Shown here: positions 1-10,899 of the stretch, one piece after another
Layout: each line of letters starts with the position of its first letter
Position numbering within the stretch: position 1 is the stretch's first letter
Source of the DNA: Orychophragmus violaceus
Lineage: Eukaryota; Streptophyta; Magnoliopsida; Brassicales; Brassicaceae
DNA: 64,000 bases
Direction of reading: 5' to 3'
Assembly: GCA_030180135.1 (NCBI GenBank)
Contig: CM058236.1
Location: 58,865,728-58,929,727, forward strand
Notes under the pieces: generated by a model
Told to the model about the DNA's origin: nothing
The model's input: only the letters and a program-made list of their open reading frames with translations
The model's database searches: none
Position numbers and translations under genes: made by a program

Positions 1-132
1 ACTAAGTACTACTATGCTGTAACAAAAGCAAGGAAAGGGAGAAATACTATAAAAAAAATTAAGGATAAGCTTGGAGTTATTCATAGTAAAGATGAAGCTA
101 TAGGATAGGTTGTTGCGGAATATTTTCTTACA

Positions 133-1550
133 GTGTTTACTTCCATTGGAAAGGATCTAAATAATGACATTCTTAGATTGATTCCTACTACGGTAACTTA
201 TGATATGAATCGAAAATTGACTAAGCCAATAACAGAACAAGAGATTAAGCAGACAGTTTGTCTAATTAGATCAGACATGGCACCAGGAAGTAATGGATAT
301 ACATCAGAATTTTATCAGTACTTTTGGAATGACATAAAACTTGATGTGTGCAACATGGTTACACGGTTCTTCCAAAAAGGATACTTAGAACCGAGTACTA
401 ATCATACTCATATATGTCTTATTCCAAAACATCATGAAGCTATAGAAGTATCTGATTATAGACCTATTAGCTTATGTCGAGTTAGCTATAAAGTGATTTC
501 TAAGATATTGGCACGACGATTTCAGAATTTAATGTCCTTCATTATCTCAGAAAATCAGGCAGCCTTTGTACAAGAAAAGAATATATCTGGTAACATACTA
601 GTAGCTTATGAGTTAATATGCATGCTATGAAGTCTAAAAAGGATGTGGCTGAATCATATTTAGCATCAAAACATATATCAATAAGGCCTATGATAGGGTA
701 AAGTGGAATTTTTTGGAAGAAGTTATGAGAAGATTGGGCTTTGATGAACGTTGGATTGGTTGGGTTATAGAATGTGTTCGATCGGTTAGTTACTTTATTC
801 GCATAAATGGACTTCCTTATGGAGATGTTAAACCGACTAGAGGAATTAGACAGGGTGACTCTTTATCACCTTATCTATTTATATTTTGTGCTGAAGTTTG
901 GAGTATGATGATCAAGTTGACTAATGAGAGAAATGAATTAGATGGTATAAGAATAGCCATAGCATGCCCTGAGATAACACATCTTCTTTTTGCTGATGAC
1001 TCGTTGTTTTTTGTTAAGGCAAGTATTAAGGATTGCACATGAATGGCTAGAATTTTAAAAGATTATGAGGATGTTTCTAGACAAATGGTTAACCTATCAA
1101 AAACCTCTCTGATTTTAGGCATGCGAATTCAGGAAGATCAACGTGGAAGAATTCAACAGATTATTGGAATTAGCAACATTAGTGGTGGGTGGTAAATATT
1201 TAGAACTTCCTGAGAAATTTGGAAGATGTAAAACTGAGAAGTTTGACTTTATAATTCAAAAGGTTAAAGATCAGATTAGTGGCTGGTACAATCAATTTCT
1301 AACTCCGACTGGTAAGGAAATTTTGATCAAAACAATTTTTATGGCTAAACCAATTTATTCTATGAGTTGTTTTCTCATTCCTAAAACTGTTTGTGATGAA
1401 ATTAATAATTTAATTTGTGAATTCTGGCGAGGGAAGGAAAAAGGAAAGAGAAAAATGTCATGGATTGCATGGAAACAGCTATCGTTACCAAAAGCAGAAG
1501 GTGGTTTAGGTTTTAGGGATCTCCATAAGTGTAATATTGCATTTTTTTAG
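133..1550 (+). pseudogene. LINE reverse transcriptase fragment
   Basis: The first segment (133-630) has the RVT fingers sequence SDMAPGSNGY followed by YRPISLCRVSYKVISKILA, typical of plant LINE-type RT. A frameshift near 630-700 is followed by 713-1042, with GIRQGDSLSPYLFI and the catalytic box FADDSLFF (the two adjacent Asp of the RT palm). A stop at about 1040 and another frame change lead to 1143-1550, the post-palm region (ISGWYNQFLTPTGKEILIK and PIYSMSCFLIPK). RT activity is not possible from this copy because the domain is spread over three frames. Confidence 0.85.
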
Positions 1551-1983
1551 AAAAACGAGCATGACGTATTCATTATGATCCTAATTCCTTATTGGCAAGA
1601 ATATATAAAGGAAGATATTATAACATTTTTAGTTTCCTACAATCAAGGTGTGGAAGTGGTCCTTCATATGGTTGGAGGTCCATACAAGCATGTAAGGATA
1701 TGCTACTGAAAGGTTTAAAGGTTTAAATTGGAGATGGTAGTTCAACAAGAATTTGTGAAGATAAATGGGTTGATGTTGTACCACCTCGGCTTCCAACATG
1801 TATGTCATCTGTTGAATTCATTTAGTTTGTGACTTATGGTTAGAGGATAGTCGAAATTGGAATGAGGAGTTAATTAGAAATAGGTTGAATGTTGAAGATT
1901 CATAGCTGATTTTCCGAACTTCTGTTTCCCAACATGCTCAATGTGATAAATGGATTTGGCCTTATACGAAGAATTCAATTTAC

Positions 1984-3049
1984 ATGGTGAAGTCCGGTTA
2001 TTGGGTTGCTACTCATATAGATATTGAGTATCAAGAAATTAGACCTCTATATGGGGATGTTAGTCTTAAGGAACATATTTGGAAATTGGATATTACTCCT
2101 AAGATTCAACACTTCTTATGGAGAGCTATATCAGGAGCAATTCCAACAAATGAAAGATTAACTTCAAGACATATTAATAATAATCCAAACTGTCCAAGAT
2201 GTTCTATGCATGATGAAACAATCAATCATATATTGTTTGCATGTCACTATGCTCATGATGTATTGAGATGTGCAAGAGTTTTGTTATTTGTTGCTGATGT
2301 CGGACTGTTGGAAATGAACCTGCGAATACTTTGTAAAAATTATAACAGGTCAGAATTTCAAAAAGTGGAGTGGATCAACCCATTTTGGATTTGTTGGATA
2401 TTGTGGAAATCAAGAAATGAGTTCGTTATTAGCAAACGAAATGTTCACCCAAAGGAAGATGCTGAGCGAGCGTATTCAGGAGCTGTTGAATGGGTATAAT
2501 GTACATCTAAAACTAATGTTGATCATTGACGTTTACTACAAAATCAACAAATGGTTAGGAATTCATCTTGGGAATCTCCTCCTCATGGTTGGTACAAATG
2601 TAATTTTGATGCTAGTTAGGTTTCCATTAGATTCTATTGGTGTGGGTTGGATTGTACGAGATTGTAGAGGACATCATCTATGGCCAGGATCCTCACGATC
2701 GATAAGATTAGGGTTATCTTTACAGGCGGAGTCTACTGCGTTTCTTCAAGTGCTTCAAATTATTTGGATTAGAGGATTTCGGCATGTTTGGTTTGAGAGT
2801 GATAACTTGGAACTTACCAATGTTATTAATAAACGAGAATAAAGTACTGTGATTGGTAATGTCTTGACTGATATTAGGTAATGGATGCAAAAGCTACCGG
2901 ATTGCTCACTTGGTCATGTTAATAGGGAGAAGAATAGTGCAGCGGATCATCTTTCTAAATTTGCATTATCTAATGATCAATTGTATTCTCTGTCTAATGT
3001 TCCAAAAAAGGAACTTGTTACATTCTTGTATAAACCGTTTACAATTTAA
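1984..3049 (+). pseudogene. LINE zf-RVT and RNase H domain remnant
   Basis: The 1984-2499 frame contains the zf-RVT signature: IWKLDITPKIQHFLWRA followed by a Cys/His cluster (NCPRC, ETINHILFAC). It overlaps a second frame (2417-2842) that reads into a plant LINE-type RNase H: GVGWIVRDCRG, then an AES motif (QAESTAFLQVL) and the ESDNLELTNVI box. The last piece continues in another frame to about 3049 (ELVTFLYKPFTI, stop). This order is usual for plant LINEs. Several frameshifts make it a pseudogene. Confidence 0.8.
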
Positions 3050-3632
3050 CTAATAATATCAGATGTTAAAAAACACTAGTCTTTTTTTATACAACCGAGA
3101 TTTGTTGCATCAATAATATATTGTAAGATTTATGGAGATTCATTTCTATCTTTCTTTCTTTTTCTATTAAAGTTATATGCTCTCACTCCGATCTTATCCT
3201 CTAAATCAACTGAAGAAAATTGCCTAAGCCCATTTATCTCTAATCTTCTCGCTTCGGCCCAAACTGATTGTTTTGAATAAACCAGCTGACTTGGTTTAAT
3301 CACAATTGATTAAAAACAGCTCGTCGGCAAAAAGGTTCATCATATTTAGAACTTGGTCACTTGACTCTGGAAATTTGACGATGCGGATTGATCGTGCAGC
3401 AAGCGATCAGACGTGGACTGGTGATCGGGAGCTGGAAACCGTAAAAGAAAACAATTTTACGGTTTCACAATTTTCTCGATAATTATGAATATCATTTTGT
3501 TAAAGAGCCAAATTAATTAGCTTAGTGTTTTACGAAATGGTATTTTTGGATTTTAGATTTTGAGATGCTAGATTTGCACTCAAACTCTATATTCTTTAGC
3601 ATCTCAATATTTAATTTTTTGAAATGTTATGG
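3050..3632. other. Non-coding AT-rich spacer
   Basis: Sequence after the LINE and before the segmental duplication. No gene, RNA or repeat could be supported here; part may be LINE 3' untranslated sequence. Confidence 0.5.
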
Positions 3633-4896
3633 ATTTTGTATCCAATGCTGTATTGGATGTTGATTTTAAATTTCAGTCGAATAATATTTGAGTAGTTGCA
3701 TCCAAATGCATCATCTGTCTAATACAAAACAATGAAAATTAATCTAAAAAGAACAATATCTATTTTGTTAAAGGACAACACTAACAATTATCAACACGCA
3801 TACTATTTTTGAAGTCTTCTACCTATCAGCAAACAAACATATCTTGTTACTTCGTAGTAAAGAAAACTAAAATTTTAGTATAAACCGTAACTAATCATTA
3901 TTATTTTCTAATGACGTTGTTATGTTCCATGTTGTTTAATTTTCGATAATTGTAAAAATATATGTAGTTCAAACATATTCAACACAACATCTTGAGAGCT
4001 TGAGCATATGTATTGACTATTAAGTCTCCAATATGTATTGACAAATTAAATCTCTCTATGGCTCCGAATTGTTACAACGGATCAAGTGGTGCGGGACAAG
4101 CAAATCAAGCGGTGCGGAACAGTTGAAGTGCATTTTATACGAGAGAAACGCATTATGCAGAATAAGTGCGGTTAGTGCGGAATAAACGGTACAAAACAAT
4201 GTTTGAATGGTGAAATAACGCTATATGCGGTACAAGATAAATGTATAAATGGTAAAAATGATAAAATTGATGTGGGATACAAATTGTACATAAACATTTA
4301 AAAACTAAAATATATTAAAAAGTGTAATGAAATCATAAATTAGAATTATTAATTTTGTGTTTAAATTATTGAAAAACTATTTTTATATAATTATTTTATG
4401 GTTCAAGTTGGGTTCGGATATCCGAATATGAAAGAAAAAAATGGTTAAAGTTTATTAAAAATTTGTTAAGTTTTGATAAGTATAACAAAGTATTTATGAT
4501 ATTTAAGTTATTTTGGGTATTTTGATTATTTTAGTACTCAAATAATTAATAAATTTGAATTTATAATTATAATTTTAGGAGTCTAGGTTGTGTTCGAGTA
4601 TTTTATAAATCAGGTTTTGTTCGGTATCATTTTTTGAGTCGGATTCGGTTCGAATATTTGGATCCAAATATTTTATTTAGTCCTATGTAAAATAACATGT
4701 ATTTTGTAGATTCATGTTTATATTCTATTTTTTTTCTGGTTTGAGTTCACTTTGGCTTGTGTTCTATGTTTTTACCTGGTCTAGTTTTTTTAACAACATT
4801 TTTTCTGATTTTTTTAAATAACAACAATAATTAAAAAGCAAACCACAACATTATTGGTGTTATATATCATCAAGTGCGGTTTAGGCTTAAAAAGAA
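3633..4896. other. AT-rich non-coding DNA shared by both duplication copies
   Basis: No coding sequence is visible. The stretch is AT-rich, with short tracts such as TGCGGAATAA repeated loosely near 4090-4240, and matches copy 2 at 41330-42594. It is useful only as an anchor for the duplication. Confidence 0.6.
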
Positions 4897-5159
4897 GGGT
4901 TATTTGCATCAATATTATGTTTTGGAACAAAAATTAGGTCTATGAAAAGTTTTCACTTGAAATTAGGTTTATGGCACAACACAACTAAAATGACACACAA
5001 AGTTGGACAATTTTAGCCTTGCTTTTTCCATTGATACAGCTTTTCAGACCTGCAAAAAGCACTTTTCAGACCTGCAAAAAAAATAATTTTTTTTAAATAT
5101 AAAGTACCGATGGAAAGTGACAGGTACTTTTGTCTGTTTCGACCAGAATAGTTGTCTAC

Positions 5160-5930
5160 TTTATACTGGATATACATAACCAACTATTTTTTCAACTATT
5201 TTATAATTTATATTGAATACTTTGAAAAGATAGTCAACTACTTTTAATAACATACATAGTTAACTATTTACATAAGATAAATTACATCATATGAAGACAT
5301 ATTATTTTTATTATTTAGTTAACTATTCTGTAAAATAGTCTAAACTTTATATTCAACTATAAGTAGTTAACTATTTGTAAAATAGTTTATACAAATTCAG
5401 TAACCGGAGAAGAAAATCAACTATAAGTAGTTAACTATTCTGTAAAATAGTCTAAACTTTATAGTCAACTATAAGTAGTTTATACAAATTCAGTAACCGG
5501 ATTAGTTAACTATTTGTAAAATAGTCAACTATAAGTAGTTAACTATTTGTAAAATAGTTTATACAAATTCAGTAACGAAAAATTGAACCCGAAGCCCCGA
5601 AATAGTTTATAACATACATAGTTAACTATTTACATAAGATAAATTACATCATATGGGGACATATTATTTTTATTATTTAGTTAACTATTCTGTAAAATAG
5701 TCTAAACTTTATATTTAACTATAAGTAGTTAACTATTTGTAAAATAGTTTATACAAATTCAGTAACCGGAGAAGAAAATCAACTATAAGTAGTTAACTAT
5801 TCTGTAAAATAGTCTACACTTTATAGTCAACTATAAGTAGTTAACTATTTGTAAAATAGTTTATACATATTCAGTAACCGGATTAGTTAACTATTTGTAA
5901 AATAGTCAACTACAAATAGTTTATACAAAT
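5160..5930. repeat. Internal tandem repeat block of the MULE-like insertion
   Basis: A unit with the core AGTTAACTATTTGTAAAATAG and trailing ACAAATTCAGTAACCGGA recurs at least six times. A larger copy, about 5249-5457, is repeated at about 5611-5815 (period near 362 bp) with few differences. The core contains partly self-complementary TAACTA/TAGTTA words. Subterminal repeats of this kind are common in DNA transposons; no function is visible. Confidence 0.7.
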
Positions 5931-6025
5931 TCAGTAACAAAAAATTGAACCCGAAGCCCCGAGAAGAAGACCAACCAAGCAACCACCACCGAAGAGTAAA
6001 GGAGAAAAGCGAATCAGCGTAGAAC

Positions 6026-6454
6026 ATGACCGGGAAGAAGAAACGATGCGGTTTAGAGAACAACGACATATCCGGTCCCGGTTGCAGAGCCGGTTCACGC
6101 CTCCTTAGCCGCAAGCTTACTAAGCTTCACCAATGGTTCGTACATCCTGAACCATCCTCATCGCGTCTCACCACCGCCGCAGATCTACTACCCGGCTACG
6201 CCGACACCGCCAACTCCCAAGACAAACCGGCGATAACTAACTTAAACGAACGCATTTGGACTTTGAAGAGGCTTCCGGATCTTGTCCTCAATAGATCCGG
6301 TCACTCGAGACCTCCGCCGTCGCAAGGAAGGAACCACCCCGGCTGCAAAGAAAGGAACCACCCCGGTTTAAAAGGACGAGCCGACTTCACGCCACCAACT
6401 CCGCTCAAGATTCAAGTCGGTCCAAGGAGAGAGACGCATGGCAAAGGAAAGTAA
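6026..6454 (+). other. GC-rich ORF-like segment, possibly a captured gene fragment
   Basis: A 142-codon open frame starts at MTGKKKRCGLENNDISGPGC and is much more GC-rich than its surroundings. I do not recognise the protein. It is basic, with a repeated NHPGCKE/NHPGLKG element. The following bases (about 6480-6580) form a purine-rich tract. The composition change inside an insertion with a 9-bp duplication fits a Pack-MULE capturing part of a host exon, but no parent gene was recognised. It may be non-coding. Confidence 0.3.
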
Positions 6455-6779
6455 AAGGAGACTGGTTCCCCTCACAGCATCGACGGCGGCGCCAGAAACT
6501 GGAGGGGAAGGGAGACGGAGGAAAAGAGGGGAAGAGGGAGGAGAGAGGGGGAGAGAAAGCCAAGGAACCTGTCTCTTGCTCTTTTTTTTCCGACGTGGGG
6601 TCCTAAATTGTGATAGAATTAAAAATAGAAAAAAGACAAAAGGAAGAGAGAGACATTGGCAGAACAAAAAGTAAAGATGGTGTACTAAATGGTCATTTTT
6701 ACATACCCACAAAAGCACTTTTTATTTTCCTAATTTGTGTCCTACTTTTAGTCACTCTACCTAATTTCTCTAAAAAGAA

Positions 6780-8071
6780 ACGCACTTCACTTTTTCATTT
6801 TTTTCATTTTTTTTTTGTTTTATATTGAAACACACTTGATTAATTTGCTGAATGGTTACCTTTTTTGGTAACGCTATGCAGTTTATACAAACCGATGTTA
6901 ACACTCAAGGCCTATGTCTTTCTCTATATATTATGACTATACATATCTCATCACATTTTCAACAAAAATACTCAAAATCAATACTAAACACCGACCCCAT
7001 GGATAAGAGTAAGACATAGACGTTGCTTTTATACTTCTATTCTTGTTCACGTTCCCCACGACCTCTTTATCTAAAGATCTCTGTCAGACTGTCACCATAG
7101 AATTAAGAGGCAGGATCACAGAAGAAAGAGAATCCGAGATTCTGAAATAGAAGACCAAGAGAGGTTGAAGCAAGCTTGAAGATAGAAAAGCTCACGCTAA
7201 GGGTCTCAGCCTTCCTTAAATCTTCCTTCTCTTGAGTTAGGTCTTAGTTCCTTGGATAACAATCTTCAGACGTTGTTTCGTGTAACATTGAGACCGATCG
7301 CTTTCGAGTGCGATTGTGTATTCTTAAGAAGATAGTGGACGCAGTTGATGGACATTGTTCCCTCCCGTGTATGTAGCCAATCGGTCATGTGATGAACGAT
7401 CTTTTTCTTTACTGTGCTGCACTTGTCGTCCGAGTGGTGCCATAGAAGAATAGCATAACCATCTTGCCTTTGTGACTCTTCCCGATTGTTGGAGTCAAGG
7501 CTAACCCTTTTCCAAAATGGCCCATTCAGAAATTTAGGTCGGCCCAATAAGAAAAATCAATTTTAGGCTTAAAGTCGGAAACATTAAGTCAACCCAACTT
7601 GGCCCAACAACTCGACGCGGCTAGGGTTACGGAGTAAAACAATGGAAAAGGAAAGCGGCGCACGTGATAGACATGCCGAGTAAAAAAATATATACAAAAG
7701 ATATTCGAGCCGAGATAATAGGAAAAATTCGAAAGTATCTTCGCTTTTTTACCGACTTTGTAAGCTTATATAAGGGCATCACATTTTTCAATAGAGACAT
7801 CCGATTTTCAATACATTTTTCTGAGAGTTCTTAGCGCAAACCGATTTGACCTAATTACTCTCTGACGACCAAACATCTCTCTCAGCCGCTTTCTTTCTTC
7901 TCGGAAACCTAGAAAAACCCTAATTTTCATTCATCCTCGCCGAGTTCTAAAAATCTTCTTTTAGAATCCCTCAAGAAACCCTAAAACTATCTCTATCTTC
8001 GGATAGTCCGAGTTACGAAATCAACACCGATTTCTAAACTTGATTTCAGAGCTTAGGAAGATTTAGACACA
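6780..8071. other. Duplicated non-coding block with promoter-like features
   Basis: This stretch is paralogous to 42595-42760 plus 47552-48636. It contains a TATATAAGGGCATCAC segment near 7768-7783, followed by pyrimidine-rich sequence and CCTAATTTTCATTC-like tracts, resembling a promoter and 5' leader or a remnant LTR. On the minus strand an open frame at 7266-7547 (93 codons, starting MGRPKFLNGPFWK) is preserved in copy 2 at 47877-48158. I do not recognise it and treat it as probably non-coding. Confidence 0.4.
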
Positions 8072-8082
8072 CTCGGAATGTA

Positions 8083-8100
8083 CCCGCGCTACGCCGCGGG
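8083..8100 (-). terminator. Helitron-like 3' terminal hairpin
   Basis: CCCGCG (8083-8088) and CGCGGG (8095-8100) form a perfect 6-bp GC stem with a 6-nt loop. It sits 11 nt inside the insertion end defined by the empty site in copy 2. Helitrons end in a short GC-rich hairpin about 10-12 nt from the 3' terminus, thought to act as the transposition stop signal. Confidence 0.6.
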
Positions 8101-8813
8101 ATTGATTTAAATATTTTTTTAAAAGTATTTTTTTGAATCGTTTTTAAAAATAAAATTTGATATTTTCAAAAATATTTAAAATATTTAAAAGATCAGACAT
8201 GATAGAAATGTATGTAGTTTAGCATATTTTGATTCTTTGCTTTTACATACTTTTTGGCCTTACTTTCTTCTTAAGAAATTTTTTAAAATATTACCTGCTG
8301 GTCCCAACTGGAAGCTTGTGATAACATTTCGTTTTTTAAGACTATAGTAGTTATCAAGAGAGAACTTGGATAATAATAGAAATTTATTTATTGAGTGGCA
8401 AAGGAAACAATTAAATAGTATAATAAATGTTTGAAACAATGGTGTATTTGTAATTAGACAATGGTTTATTTGTAAATAGGGAAAAATGGTTATTAGATTA
8501 ATAAAAAAAAGTATGTGATTGATTCTACATTTGAACCTTGATAGAAGCTTAGCACATTCAAAACTATAAATCCCAACATTTAACAAAAAATAATAGAAAT
8601 TCTTAGAACATAAAATATTAGTTTTGATCAAAAGTAGAATCAATCACAAATACTTTTTTGATTAGTCTAATAAGCATTTTTATTTGATGGAAGCTTAGCA
8701 TATAAAATCTATATATCCCAACATTTAATAAAAAACCCAATATAAAGTGATTGATTCTTCTTTTTGATCCTTTTTGTTTTTCTCGATGTCTCTTTGGGAC
8801 TTCTCGTGAACAC
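8101..8813. other. AT-rich 3' part of the Helitron-like element
   Basis: No gene is supported here. A degenerate direct repeat is visible: GAAGCTTAGCA followed by CCCAACATTTAA occurs at about 8546-8585 and again at about 8691-8730. Open frames on either strand in this stretch are AT-rich by-products. Confidence 0.5.
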
Positions 8814-9590
8814 CATTCTCCACTACATATGGCACATTCCCTTTCTCCTGTTTGGTTTCAACTGTAACTGATATGAGAAGTTGTACATATACGAGTTGAT
8901 TATCATTAACACTTAATCTAAACGACTTGTCCAGGAATGTACTCGTTGAGGATGATAGGAAGTGATTGGATCAGGGATTCAGCTATTGTTCCTGGTCCAG
9001 CCTGCAAAAAGATTCGTAGGAAACTTAGCTTATGAACATTTTGGTGAATATGAGATTGTTCTGTTCCTCTTACTTTTGTGATGATGCAATCACAAGCTCC
9101 CATCCATTTCTCCATCTCAGTCTCGAATCCTCGAACATGTAAAGTCAATAATATCCAAGCTTGAATCTTGAAACCTAATAGCCTTCTACTATAGCCTTAG
9201 CGGTTTCTGTAAATCATATATACCTTAACAGGAATCTTCCATTTAACGGCTCCTAACGCAGAGGCCAATTTCTTGTTACGTCCGCAGAAAACAACCATTT
9301 TCCCAATGGGTTTCTTGTTCTCTCTGTCATATAAGGATTCTTCAAGAGCTTTTGCGGTTTCTTTCACAGGACCCATACCTTCCCCTCCTCCCATCAGTAG
9401 GACCGCACGAAGATCTTGGTCCATCTCAAGCTCCTTTCTTAGATCATCCTTCACCAGAACCGCTCGTGCAAAAGATGGTCTCACAGGTAAAGAAAAGACA
9501 CGAACTTGAGACTCGTAAAGCCCATCAAACAACGCCCTTTTCGCAACTTCTTGAGATGGGCAGTAACACCGGTTCACTCCCGGATGAAAC
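8814..9590 (-). pseudogene. Truncated MGDG synthase (type B MGD-like) gene fragment
   Basis: Four consecutive exons of a monogalactosyldiacylglycerol synthase are readable. 9590-9224 has GVNRCYCPSQEVAKRALFDG, LPVRPSFARAVLV, VLLMGGGEGMGPV and VVFCGRNKKLA (the GT28 donor-binding half). About 9142-9078 has RGFETEMEKWMGACDCIITK, 9003-8932 has AGPGTIAESLIQSLPIILNE, and 8846-8814 has EKGNVPYVVENG. The enzyme transfers galactose from UDP-Gal to diacylglycerol in plastid outer envelopes. The N-terminal half is missing, the C-terminus diverges after ENG, and the acceptor before the RGFETE exon reads CAT instead of CAG. It lies in a Helitron-like element beside POLD2 exons, which fits gene capture. It is not expected to be functional. 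Confidence 0.85.
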
Positions 9591-9823
9591 CTAAACCATA
9601 GAATATAAAAGATCAAATGAATGACCTTATTTCATTGAAAACTTCTCACTAAATGTATCTTTAAACAAAGAACTATGAAACTAAGACTGGAAAGAGTGAA
9701 CTATTATACAATCCTGGGATTGAGGGACACCGGAGCTTTGCAAAATCAAAAAGAACAACCGGACCACTTATGACATTCCCGATTCCTTAGATTCACCTGC
9801 AAAACAACCATGGTGGTGACTTT

Positions 9824-10497
9824 TGAAGGATCTTCCGGTGTTAATCCTGATTCAATTCATCAGATTACTTGATCCTAAACATGCCAGATCTAGGTTCTCT
9901 TGATTAGAAACATAAGTAGATCTCACCTTTTACCTGTTTTGCAGCGGAAAGAGAGAACAGGTCAGAGATCAGAGAGCCACCGAGTGATAACTCCTCCAGA
10001 GGTTCACACACGCACACCAAGCAGGAAGAAAGCTGCTAGACCGAGCTGTGGGAGGTCGCAGGGAGAGAGAGAGTCGCGGCTAGGGCTACTAATCGACCTG
10101 AACTCGTCTTAAGTTTATATAAAACTTGTTCAGTTCGTTTTGGGCCATTTGGCCCAAATGCCAATTAACTCCGAGGCGTTCGCGCATTGCATCGATCGTT
10201 GCACCTTATGCATCGATCGATGCACAATGGCTAAACCCTCTTATTCTCTCTAAGTATAGTAAATGCCTAGCACTTTTACCATACTCCTGCTAAACCGTTC
10301 CTACACGATTTCATGTTAGCTTAGGCGTGTGACCCATATGGGATCATATAATAAAGGCAATAAGTCCAAGACTTATAGATCATGAGCGGACTCTAGCAAG
10401 CCATCATGACCCCCAGTATTATATGACTTATGTCTGATCTTTGACATACTCTTACTTTCTAGAGACAGTACCGAGATTACTGGACACATTTCCAACA
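9824..10497 (-). repeat. 3' LTR of Copia element 1
   Basis: 674-bp LTR, TG...CA on the plus strand. It includes an inverted repeat TTTGGGCCA/TGGCCCAAA near 10139-10158 and palindromes built on TGCATCGATCGATGCA near 10196-10224. At least one base differs from the other LTR (near 10312 versus 16921). Confidence 0.93.
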
Positions 10498-10515
10498 ATC
10501 TCCCACTTGTACTGG
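10498..10515 (-). promoter_or_regulatory. Polypurine tract of Copia element 1
   Basis: Read on the minus strand: AAGTGGGAGAT immediately before the 3' LTR, the classic plant Copia plus-strand primer. Confidence 0.75.
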
Positions 10516-10899
10516 AATCTCTGTATTCATAATCCTTTTGTCACAATATCTCGATTAGTCATAAGGCAAGATTAGTGTCATCCTTATAAAGCCTAATCTT
10601 GTTCATCGGACTCTGATTTGATACTGTCAATCCAAACGACTCGGGACAGTCCGTTTGAGCATGGCCATGCATTTTCCAGTATTCAAATCTCCGATTGGCC
10701 TAGAGATATTCACTCCATTTATATTGGAGGGACAAATCCCGTCTTGTTCCATCACTGTAAACTACTCATTTCATAATGTACCCAAACAAGGTCCTTATAA
10801 CTATCGCAGAACGATAGCGTTAGACAATGATCAAAGTGCATCAGTCCATGTGCAGTCACATGCATGCGAACTCAGGTCTAAGGACTATACTCTATAGTC

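Larger units (their letters stand above)
1..3049 (+). mobile_element. Decayed LINE (non-LTR retrotransposon), 5' part outside window
   Basis: Plus-strand coding remnants appear in the order expected of the second ORF of a plant LINE: reverse transcriptase (133-1042), thumb/connection region (1143-1550), zf-RVT domain (1984-2499) and a C-terminal RNase H ending in KPFTI and a stop at about 3049. The reading frame changes at least four times and contains stops, so the copy is dead. The endonuclease half lies outside the window on the left. No clear poly(A) tail or target-site duplication was found after 3049. Confidence 0.85.
4897..6770. mobile_element. MULE-like insertion with 9-bp target-site duplication
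   Basis: A 1,874-bp insertion is flanked by the direct repeat TAAAAAGAA (4888-4896 and 6771-6779). Copy 2 of the duplication has one TAAAAAGAA at 42586-42594 with nothing inserted, a clean empty site. A 9-bp duplication is characteristic of Mutator-like elements. The ends are not clear inverted repeats: the left begins GGGTTATTTGCATCAAT, and the right end read backwards begins GAGAAATTAGGTAGAG. Short AAATTAGGT motifs occur near both ends. Non-TIR MULEs (VANDAL type) are known in Brassicaceae. No transposase is present. The interior has a repeat block (5160-5930) and a GC-rich segment (6026-6680). The alternative, a deletion in copy 2 between two 9-bp repeats, cannot be excluded. Confidence 0.6.

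Noticed and set aside
8260..8643. 127-codon minus-strand ORF
   Set aside because: AT-rich, hydrophobic low-complexity translation without recognisable family, inside the Helitron-like element.
10655..10897. 80-codon plus-strand ORF, repeated at 30365-30613 in the sister element
   Set aside because: It is on the strand opposite to the Copia coding direction and is conserved only because the two elements are recent copies; no domain is recognisable.
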